Below are positions 1 to 9,126 of a DNA stretch of 22,111 bases, in pieces (the stretch's first letter is position 1; each line of letters begins with the position of its first letter). The position numbers and the translations under genes are program-made. Location of the stretch: NCBI GenBank assembly GCA_001642005.1, contig LWCA01000611.1, positions 1-22,111 on the forward strand. The letters are read 5' to 3'. The notes below the pieces were generated by a model. That model did not search any database. It saw only the letters and a list, made by a program, of their open reading frames with translations, and was not told the origin of the DNA. Source of the stretch: Intoshia linei (taxonomy: Eukaryota > Orthonectida > Rhopaluridae).

Positions 1-323
1 ATAAAAACATGTCAATTTTAGTATATGCATGAACAAGTACTAAATATCACCCATTAATATTAATTTATATTACAATTATCACTAAATTGAAGTTGTTTAT
101 GATTGTGTGTTTTGGTATGGTTAAATACTAATTTTTAATAATGCATATGTTTGGAATCAGCTATCGAGTGTTAACACTCATGAACTGCATATTAGTGTTT
201 TCAACTTTTGTAAAAAGTACTGAGGTTTACTTTTCCTGAGTTTTTTTTGTACTTTTAAAAATTATTAATTTTGCCAATCAGATTGTTTATTCAATTAATG
301 CAGTGGAAAATTGCATTAAATAA
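1..323. other. AT-rich non-coding DNA
   Basis: No open frame, splice-bounded exon or clear inverted repeat is visible. The right edge merges into a fossil hAT transposase fragment, so part of this stretch may be eroded transposon sequence. Confidence 0.5.
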
Positions 324-443
324 ATAATTAAATTATCAATACCTGCTACTAGTGCATCAGTTGAAAGATTTTTTTCGAAAGTGTCATTCAAATATATTCG
401 TAGAATTAGGATTACGCCAGAATTAATTGAAACTGAATTTTAA
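324..443 (+). pseudogene. fossil hAT transposase, C-terminal dimerisation motif
   Basis: A short frame between stops at 321-323 and 441-443 reads IPATSASVERFFSKVS, then IRRIRITPELIETE. In hAT transposases the C-terminal dimerisation region carries a P-x-TSA-x-x-ER-x-FS core, followed by an R-x-x-L-x-P-E-x-[VI]-E segment; both are recognisable here. Nothing of the upstream catalytic domain could be followed into 1-323, so this is a terminal scrap. It is on the same strand as the other two hAT coding remnants in the window (13319-13807 and 20827-22111), but its motif wording differs from theirs, so it is probably a different hAT lineage. It is far too short to be active. Confidence 0.72.
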
Positions 444-2599
444 AATACGGTAAAAACTTTAATTCTACAAAAAGTAATTTATAACCAATTTTTTGTTAAT
501 AAAAAATTTGATTATCTACTTCTAATCCTACTACAAATGTAATTTCTTAATTTTTTGAAATTCACCAATGTGGCACACTCTATACTTTTGTTTGAAATTG
601 ATAAAATAAGGTATGGGTGGGTTAAAAATAAATTTTGATCATTACGTATCCGCTCATAACATCCATAATTTTTTTGACTACTAGAATTTATCAACTTTTA
701 TTTTAGTCCAATAGTGGTTCAATTTAAAAAATACACTTAAACAATATTATCAAACCATCAAATGATATTATTATAATTAATATATTAAATTATCAGGTGT
801 TTATAAAATTATAAAAATAAAAATTAAATTTAAAAGATGACGAACAAAATATCATGGTACAATCTTGGAGAAACACTACACATTAGAAAAAAATTCCGTA
901 TTTATTTATTAATAATACCCATAATTTTTGAAAACTTATTTATATCAAATGGAAACAGATAAGCATTTGCATTAATTTAACTACCAGATGATAATAAAGT
1001 CTTAGGCACCATATTTATGTTTTATTGTCAACTAAATTAATGTAACAATCAGCAAAATTAGAAATTTAATGATAATTATTATATTTTTATCCAATGCAAA
1101 ATTATTATTATGATCAAATTAATTTAGTCAGTTAGATTATGAATAAAGTATTTAGGTCAATACTTAATAATAGGGTTTGCTTATTACTTATATTGTTAAT
1201 ATTAATCAATTAACGGTAAAGCAAATTTTTACGTATTGCAGGATATTCTACTGGCACTCATGCAGTAACATAACAAATTAAAATTTTCGATGTATGCAGG
1301 ATACGTAATAGTGATATCTCTAATGTTTCATATCGTATTTTATATTTAAAAAAATGACGTTTAAATAAATGTAAATATAAATTAATATTTTTTTAACAGT
1401 ATATTGGATGGTCAGATTCTTAGAATAAGAGCCATATAAGTTTTTAAAAATAGTAAAATAAAATTATTTCTAATTTTGTTTAAAAAAAGGAGGCATTGGG
1501 TTTTTGATCCTGAAGGACTCAATGTATGAAAATGTAACTTGATCAAAAACATCACTCTCACAAAACTGTATTAAAAATTTAATTTTTTAAATAAAAAGCA
1601 ACACACATTCAATTTTATCAATCAATATTAATTTATTACAATACTCATTAATAATGTGGGTAAATGTAAATAATAAAGAGTCATTATTATATAATTTAAG
1701 AAAAATTATATTTTATATGTTAGTGCATGCGACAAAAAAATTTTACTATTTTTTTACAACAAATTTCCCCATTACCCATAAAAAATATCAAATTACCCAC
1801 TCGTCATTAAATACCCACAGGTTAGGAATCACTGGTATATACTATTATGATGATATCACTAATATATTCAATAACACTTGAATATACTTTAAACCAAACT
1901 CCATACAATTTTATCGTAACTTAAAAAAAATTAATGTCATATTACAAAACAGACCAATTAAAGTAGTTTACTTTAATTTTGGGTTAATTAAGTTTATTAA
2001 GGTTATTAATTATTCGAAATTGACCCAAATAATTAAAATATTCAGTATATTATTCTATATTAAAAAATTATGAACATTAAAAATATATATAGGATTATGT
2101 CCTAATTTGTAACTACAAATAAGTACATGTAGTTTATAATTTGAATAAACTACAAAAATAAAAAATACTTAATCAATCGAACCCACGTGGTCCAAATGGT
2201 ATAACAGTAATTTAGAAAAAAATGTTGAATGTTTGATTGAAGTTAGATTTACTTACTTAGTTAGATTATTACATTTTTATGTAAATAAAATTGATTGTTT
2301 AATATTATCAAAAGTTTCCTCTTTGTCTTATTTCTTTAGTAATAATATTACAACTTTGTTTACGTTTATTTGTATGTATAACTTAACAAGATCTTGCCAC
2401 TGTAAATCAATCATTCTCAACGGGGTCCATGAAAAATTTTTATTGTAAAATTATTTTTGAGAAATAAAATAAGTCAAAAACGTATTTCGGCAATGATAGT
2501 AACTATTTCTAATTAACGCCATCTAATTTAATATCTTTTTTCCATTACGGCTCAAATAAAGTGAATATCTTAAATTCTTCATATAAACGTAAAAATAAT
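444..2599. other. long AT-rich gene-free stretch
   Basis: The few open frames here (for example 1654-1881 and 2233-2448) are low-complexity, rich in Y/I/N/F, and have no recognisable domain. Two small inverted repeats stand out: a 10-bp stem at 1500-1509/1541-1550 and a 10-bp stem with 3-nt loop at 1956-1978. A CCACGTGG palindrome lies near 2185. No gene is called. Confidence 0.5.
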
Positions 2600-3180
2600 A
2601 ATCCTAACTTATAAAAAATGCTATGCAATTTTTGTTTGTGTGTGTGTGTACCACTTTATTGAAATAACTAACAGTCTTAGAATTTTATAAAGACCATATT
2701 TCAATTACAGTTTTTTCCGGGGCGTATAATAAGATAAATTTCAACCTCCCAATTTCACATCTTACGGGTTAAAAACGTCAGTTGTCCCTCTTTTTGAAAA
2801 TCAAACGAGTTGGAGAATTTAAAAAAATATATAAGCTGATGCGGACTTTAAAATCATGAACATTATCATAATTTTAAGTTTAAAAAAATTATATCTTCAG
2901 GGCCAAAACCCCAAATTACAATACTTTTTTTAATGAAAACAGTCCTATAATTTAAAAACATTTACAGGTGGTACAGTTGTATCCTGTTAACGCAGACAAA
3001 AAATTTCAATCCGAATAAGTGACACCTTCACGGTCAAAAAGATTTTAGTATTCATATATTTTTTTTTCAAAATATTTTATTAAAACAAATAATTTGAAAT
3101 AATTAACGGTCCGAAAATTAAAAATTAAAATTATTTTGATAGAGCTTATTCCAGTTGATATAAATACAAAAGTTCAACAC
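2600..3180 (+). repeat. dispersed repeat family, copy A
   Basis: This copy aligns by eye over about 400 bp with 5668-6065 (same orientation) and with the reverse complement of 18760-19283. Shared landmarks are a GT-rich start, TCTTAGAATTTTATAAAG, ATTTCACATCTTACGGGT, and AGGTGGTACAGTTGTATCCTG followed by GTTAAC. Inside it, a head motif of the form CTTCACGGTCAAAA recurs at 2761, 2895 and 3026 (spacing 134 and 131 bp), so the unit itself consists of degenerate tandem monomers. A GT microsatellite sits at about 2637-2650. It has no coding potential. The right edge is diffuse; a further diverged head motif at 3251 may extend it. Confidence 0.8.
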
Positions 3181-3918
3181 AAAATTTTATATAAGTAAAG
3201 GATATAATGTATATAATATTTTTTGGGTCCACAGGTTTTTTCAATACCATCGTACGGGTCAAAAGTAAAAAAAATTTAAAAAATGTCTGCTGTAAACCAC
3301 TAGACTAACTAATTTAAATTTTTTCTGAGTAACGCTAACATTTATGAAAATCTGTATCTACGATAATCAAAACTCATCTTCAGGTTTCTTTTATTATTTT
3401 TCAGGTGTATTACTATATTAAATGTGTCAAATGTAAGTCCAGACTGTGCACGGTCGTGGAGAAGTGGATAGGGGCTAAAAGGGGCAATTGATAAAAAAAT
3501 TAAAATTATGAACTAATATTATTGTATATATTATATTATAATAATTTATTATGTTCTGTTGTGAAAGAAATTGCCTCAAAATGAATAGATATATTATCAA
3601 AAAGTTTTGATTGTTTGCCAGCACTACCAGGGGTTATATCACATTACACGTCGTTTTGCGAAAAAAATTTTAGGAACCTATTTTTGATATTCATGATTTT
3701 CGAGCATGATTGATTCGACTCTGTATATATGAATAATACAATATCTATAGCATCGATAAATATACGTAAAAAATAATATAACGTAATATACACAGTACAT
3801 AAGTAAATATGTATATTAAATTTTAAAATTCCAAATTTGCAAAATATTATGTGTATAAAATTTTTAGAATTATGAAATGCTAAATAAATGACACTAATTT
3901 TAATTAAATTAATTTTAG
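3181..3918. other. presumed intron or 5' flank of the transporter gene
   Basis: No exon encoding the missing first membrane helices of the downstream transporter could be found here. The stretch ends in a polypyrimidine-like tract and an AG at 3917-3918, which is the best acceptor for the exon starting at 3919. It is otherwise AT-rich with no recognised element. Confidence 0.4.
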
Positions 3919-5580
3919 AAGATAGAAAAACGCCAGCATTAATAACAATAGTTGGTTACATAATTGGAAATATATTATACATGATGGCGTCATTTCCAAA
4001 TAATCCAAATTTATCATTATACTTATCAATTAGTGGAGCTACTGTTATAGGCTTAGTGGGGAAATCGTCACTATTAACCATGGCAATATATAGTTACATG
4101 ACAGACAATTCTAGCAAAAAAAAAAGAACGGAATTTTTCGGTCAATTGGCAGGTCTCGGTTTCATAGGTAATTTTTTCATCTAAATTTTTATGCTTATTA
4201 TAATCTTTATAAGCTGAAACTCTGTTTAAGTATTAATCTGTAAATCTAAAATTTTTAGGTGTATTCTGTGGAAGCTTAATAGTTGCCATTCTATTAACAA
4301 TATTGACATTCCAATGGATTTTTATATTAATATTGATATTACTCTGCTTTACTCAAGTATTAATAATGTTACTATTATACAGCAATGACAACGATTACGA
4401 TTACTCTGAAATTGACGAATCAAACGAAGATGAAAGATATTTATTGGAAAAAAAGCCAAACATAAAATCAAGTGAGCAAGACTTGGAAAGAATGGGACGT
4501 TTCTATTATACCAACATAAAACGCAATTTAGATGAAATGAATGAAAGTATATCACAAAAATCAATGATTAACGAATACACCCTTGTGGACAATGGAAAAA
4601 ATGTCAATCCCTCCTGTCACATAAACTATTGTAGATCATTAACTGATTCGTGTAATTCAAACGAAAAAATGTGTTCTGAGCATAGTGAAGAAAATGATAA
4701 TTTACAATTATCCAAAGTAGACATGTTGTCACAAAGACTAAACAAAACGAGACTATTAGATAAATCTCTAATCAACAGTAGAATAATTTCTGAACATTGT
4801 GGAGGATTAATTATGCAAGACAATGTGTTGGAACCTTTAAATAAAAATGCTAAATTTCAAAATGACAAAAACGACCCTAAAAATAATATATCACGTGGCA
4901 CAAAAATCAAAAATTTTTTCAAAGTTATGCCATTATCAATTGAAAATGTTTCAAATTCAATCAATCTAGTTGTTAAACCTAGAATCGGATATTCCAGAAT
5001 ATGCTTAATATTAATACTATCTTGTACAGTTTTACACCAAATTTGCAAGGCTGGACACACGGACATATTACTATATTTCACTCAATATTTAAATCTTGGG
5101 TATAATACATATAGTTACATTTTGACAGTAAACTACATCACGCTTGGATTAGCTACCATTTTTATTGCAAAAGTTATGACAAAATACTTGGAATTATCTG
5201 ATTTATACATTTGTACTTTTGGACTTATGTTCATGTTTATACGATTAGTTATTTTATCTACCAGTTCACAAGCAATTTTAATCTTTATTAGTGAAATAAG
5301 TGGTTCTCCGTCAGGAATTTTTGTTATATCTTTAAAATCAATGATGAGTAAACGTATTGATCCTCAAGAAAATGGAACTTTGTTTTCTTTAATATCTTCG
5401 GCCGAAAATATTGCCTCTCTTATTGGGTACATTGTTTTTAACGAAATTTACGTTATATATCAGGATGTAGATGTTAGAATTGGGTTTTTTGTCGAATTTA
5501 GTATTTATTTAATTGTTGCCATTATATTATTCATCATTTACCTTTTTCAAAGAATCGAAACAAAGAATAATATAGGATAA
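3919..5580 (+). CDS. SLC46/PCFT-like major-facilitator transporter, 5' part missing
   Basis: Two exons, 3919-4167 and 4259-5580, flank a 91-bp GT...AG intron and join in frame at a glycine (GFIG|VFCG), giving about 520 residues. Exon 1 opens at DRKTPALI, matching the helix 2-3 loop of major-facilitator proteins, then helices 3-4 and YSYMTDNSSKKKRTEFFG, which resembles the (Y)xYxxDxT...R loop of SLC46 carriers. Exon 2 encodes helices 5-6, a polar, probably cytosolic loop of about 200 residues (roughly 4380-4980), and six more helices, including SKRIDPQENGTLFSLIS near the end, typical of the SLC46 helix 10-11 region. Family members move folates or similar organic anions with protons across membranes; the substrate here is unknown. 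An upstream ATG at 3888 would extend the frame but lies before the acceptor. Helices 1-2 were not found, so the gene is either 5'-truncated or its first exons lie upstream. No stop interrupts the rest. Repeat copies A and B flank it. Confidence 0.78.
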
Positions 5581-5667
5581 TATTTACCATTTCCATTTTG
5601 TAATTTTGTATTCTGTTCCAAATATAATATTTATTCTCATGTATCTTTGTTTTTTTCAAATTTGCCG

Positions 5668-6065
5668 AATCCTTACTTTTTTACTTATATAATATGCTAC
5701 GCGATTTTTGTTTGTATGTGTGTTCCACTTTATTGAAATAACTACCAGTCTTAGAATTTTATAAAGTCCAAATTTCAATTACAGTTTTTTCCGGAACGTA
5801 TATTAAGATAAATTTGAACTTCCCAATTTCACATCTTACGGGTCAAAAATCCCAGTTGTCCCTCTTTTTAAAAATCAAACGGGTTAGAGAATTTTAAAAA
5901 ATATATACGTTGATACGGATTTTAAAATCATAAACATTATCATAAATTTAAATTTAAAAAAATTATATCTGCAGGGCCAAAACCTAAAATTACCCTTCTT
6001 TTTTTAATGAAAATAGCCTTATAATTTAAAAAAATTTACAGGTGGTACAGTTGTATCCTGTTAAC
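5668..6065 (+). repeat. dispersed repeat family, copy B
   Basis: This lies in the same orientation as copy A (2600-3180) and is highly similar to it, sharing the GT-rich start, the ATTTCACATCTTACGGGTCAAAA head (5835), the GCAGGGCCAAAAC head (5969, 134 bp later) and the AGGTGGTACAGTTGTATCCTG end. Similarity stops abruptly right after GTTAAC at 6060-6065, whereas copy A continues. Copies A and B bracket the transporter gene as direct repeats about 3 kb apart. Confidence 0.82.
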
Positions 6066-6985
6066 AATAATATGTTTCTAAAGTGCTGATTCCGTTAATT
6101 ATTGAACAAAATCGATAATTGTTTACTCATCGAAAGCAGATACTGAATATATATCATATTTAAGATTAATTGTTTTTAAAATTCTTTACACAAAAGATAA
6201 CAAAATAAAATTAAAGTGAAATAATTCACTTTAAATTAAAAGATAATGTGATATGACGGGTACACGTGAAACTGGTTTGGGATCCACTCCTTTAAATGAT
6301 TGATAATAGTGAATGGTATCATTTTTAAGTTAGATTACATTGTTGTATCTTATTGAATTAATTTTTTTGGTACAATAAAAATTTCTCCCTCGGTAGAGCT
6401 TGGTGCTGTTTTTACGTAGTACAAAACAGCCAATCTAATTTTAATATAATTTTATAAAAATAATTTTTGAGTGTCTGTCAGTGTAATATCATGTAAATTT
6501 GAAAACGCGCCTCCATTTTTGGGTAACTAAAATATGTCATTTTAGTATTATTTTTGACGGTTAAAAAGCTGTGACCCGCTAATTAATAAAGTTGGACACC
6601 ACTGACAGAGCCAAACCTATCGTACCGAGGCCTTTAGACGGGGGCCTCTCCGAAATTTTATGTAAAGGTTCCTTATTTTTTCAATTGACTATTTAATTAT
6701 ATTGTATAAATCAAAACATTTACAAGTTGATACAGTTGTGTATATATGATATACATATCTTAAAAATATGTAACTATTAATTTACGGTTTTTGATAAAAA
6801 TTGATAATCGCCGTTTTAAACAATTTTCAATCATTGTAATTAAATTAAATCATGGTTGCGTTTCAATTAATTTAGGATTCGTGCTTCTGTACAACTAAAA
6901 ACTATTTATCCATACTATTCGAAGAAAAGAAAATTCCAGTTTAAGAAAGTAAAAAAAATCAAGTTTTAAAAATTCCATATTTTTA
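6066..6985. other. gene-free stretch with hairpin
   Basis: No coding frame is supported. A perfect 10-bp inverted repeat (TTAAAGTGAA, 4-nt loop) lies at 6211-6234. The stretch also holds the hAT-like terminus at 6553-6604 and a GC-rich patch with GAGGCC...GGCCTC arms near 6629-6650. Confidence 0.5.
6553..6604. mobile_element. hAT-like transposon terminus (fossil)
   Basis: The segment runs through AAGCTGTGACCCGC and ends in GTTGGACACCACTG. Its reverse complement begins CAGTGGTGTCCAAC, a typical hAT terminal wording. No matching opposite end or 8-bp duplication was found, so it is an orphan end. Confidence 0.35.
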
Positions 6986-6989
6986 TTAC

Positions 6990-7565
6990 AGTATTTCGAT
7001 AGTGTTATTTTATCGATCATTTCATTTTCAGAAATTCCTTCAAGGTCAAAAACTTTAATTGTCCTTTTTTTAAATTCAAATCCGTCCTAGAATTATAAAA
7101 CTATGACAATCTGATAAATATTTTAAATTCATCAACATTATGATAATTTCCAATTTCAAAATCTTATATATTCACGTCCAAAACTATAAATTACCCTTTT
7201 GTGTAAAAATTAAAAAAGGTCCTAGAATTGTATACAACATAACTGGTGGGATAGTTTTCAAAATCTTAAATATTATCATAAATGGAAACCTCAAAAAAGT
7301 GTATTTTCACGACCAAAATCCCAAATTTCCTTTTTTACAAAAATCTAATGCTCTATAATTTTAAAATAAATTACAGATAATAGTTATATCCAGTTAACAC
7401 TCAAAAATTTTCAATCTGATAAAGTGAAGCCTCATTATTTCATGGTCAAAAAAGCACTTTAATATTCATTTTTTATATTTCGAAACTATTTTATCAAAAC
7501 AAAAAATTTATAATAATGTACGGTCCTACAATTAAAAAAAGAGATTATTCTGATACACAGTAGTC
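6990..7565 (+). repeat. dispersed repeat family, copy D (about 135-bp monomers)
   Basis: The head motif (TTCA-[CA]-[GT]-[GTA]-CAAAA type) recurs at about 7033, 7168, 7305 and 7440, a regular 135-137 bp period. Each monomer continues with a T-rich run and a CCTAGAATT-like segment. The third monomer keeps ATATCCAGTTAAC, the counterpart of the ATCCTGTTAAC landmark in copies A and B. This is the most diverged plus-orientation copy. The frame at 7140-7358 is a by-product of the repeat and is not called as a gene. Confidence 0.68.
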
Positions 7566-8758
7566 CACTCACATTTCCAGTTGTGATACAGGTTTGGAAA
7601 TGCCCAGTGCAAGGTTTATACATCAATATTTACAATCAATATCAATGTGGTCCGTCGCAAGGCATTTTCAATAATATATTATCTTATCTTATCGTGTGTA
7701 TTCTTCTATATTAACAATGTTAATAAAATTTATTATATCGTCAATAACAATGATATAATATATTGGTGTTTTTTATGTATGGAGCCGCGGTAGTTTATTA
7801 AAGATTGACAGTTTCTAGTATAATTGTATAATAATTATGGACTGTACAATGCAAAGTCGTGAGTCACTTGAAATAGGCATTCATTTTTAATTAATTTTTA
7901 AGGATTTGAGATAACATATAACACTAAATCAAACAGATACGACATAAAAATGAATACATTTTGATAACGTCAGCAAGATTATATTATATGATGCATAAAC
8001 CATACATTAAATTGATGAATAATTACCTTAAATTCGATCATAAAATATATTCCAAAAAGTAGATTAGTTTCAAGGTAGCATATATAACAATTCAATTTCC
8101 AACGTATCAAAACAAATACAATTTTAAATTCAATTACAATTGTATTTATTAAATTGCTTAAAAAGGGTATAATTAAATATTATATTATTCCATGAATAAA
8201 AAAAGTATGCTTTATCAAAACATAAGCATAATAAAAATGCTACATACTACAATGAGGAATGTCCGATTATCGTCTCCACCTTCATTAAAGTCATTTGAAT
8301 TACATTAATCGGCTAATTCTTAGTCGTAATCAGTCATAATTTTTTAGTCTAAAAAAATGTATTGATGTCTGAAATTTTAAATTTATATCATAACTAAATC
8401 AATACATTCTCAAGTGTATGCACCATTCTTATTCTTTCAACTTATTTGTGTACAAAAATTTTCATAACGACAAACGCCTCAAATCGCATAAATATCATTA
8501 TGATCATTGATCAAAATCTAATAAATTTTAAAATGTACCGATGGTACGCATCACTACATACATGTAGTGTAGAACATTGAAGAGTATTTTAAAAAGTAAT
8601 TTAGAAACATTTTCGTTTTAACTCAAAAGTTAAGTTCAATTTAAACTTAAATTTTGTATCAAATTTCACTGTCAATAACTATCAATAATCACCACTGTGT
8701 GCATGTAAAAATAATTAGCAGCGCCATGTCATTGGTTTGGTAATTTAGTGATACAGTC
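7566..8758. other. gene-free stretch upstream of the SIAH-like gene
   Basis: No coding frame or transposon end is recognised. Two small hairpins lie side by side, GTACC/GGTAC at 8535-8547 and a perfect CACTACAT/ATGTAGTG stem with a 2-nt loop at 8552-8569. Their role is unknown. Confidence 0.45.
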
Positions 8759-8781
8759 ACATAATGTGACTCACATTATGT
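8759..8781. promoter_or_regulatory. perfect 23-bp palindrome centred on an AP-1-type TGACTCA
   Basis: Arms ACATAATGTGA (8759-8769) and TCACATTATGT (8771-8781) are exact reverse complements around a single C. The centre reads TGACTCA (8767-8773), the consensus of Fos/Jun-type bZIP dimers. It lies about 345 bp before the SIAH-like start codon, a plausible promoter-proximal position. Binding is inferred from the motif only. Confidence 0.4.
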
Positions 8782-9126
8782 ACTCAGATTTTAGTAAATA
8801 AATAAATTTTATTTGCAATTTAAGTATAGAAACAATGCAACAAAATGAAACTAATTTAATTACCAACATCCATGGCAAAGTAAATACTTTTGATTTAACT
8901 TAGAAATGAAATGAATATTAATAATTTTGATAAAACCCAATGAAACAATTTGAAACAGAAATAATTTTGTTATAAAATAATAAAGAATTCTATTCACACA
9001 GTTTCAATTTATCGATTGGTACATTTACGAAAATAAGTACAATCTAAATTTGATAAAATTGAAATAGAATTGATACATTTTATTATTTCAAGTCTGTACA
9101 TCAAGAAAAAAAATTGTAAAATTATT

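Noticed and set aside
2165-2215. tRNA-like wording: the complement reads GGGTTCGATT (B-box-like) beside CCACGTGG
   Set aside because: No cloverleaf, acceptor stem or properly spaced A box could be built; at best a trace of a tRNA-derived SINE.
1654-2448. Open frames at 1654-1881 and 2233-2448
   Set aside because: Low-complexity Y/N/I/F-rich translations with no domain, no splice support and composition equal to the surrounding AT-rich DNA.
7140-7358. 72-codon frame
   Set aside because: It lies inside repeat copy D and follows its monomers; no domain.
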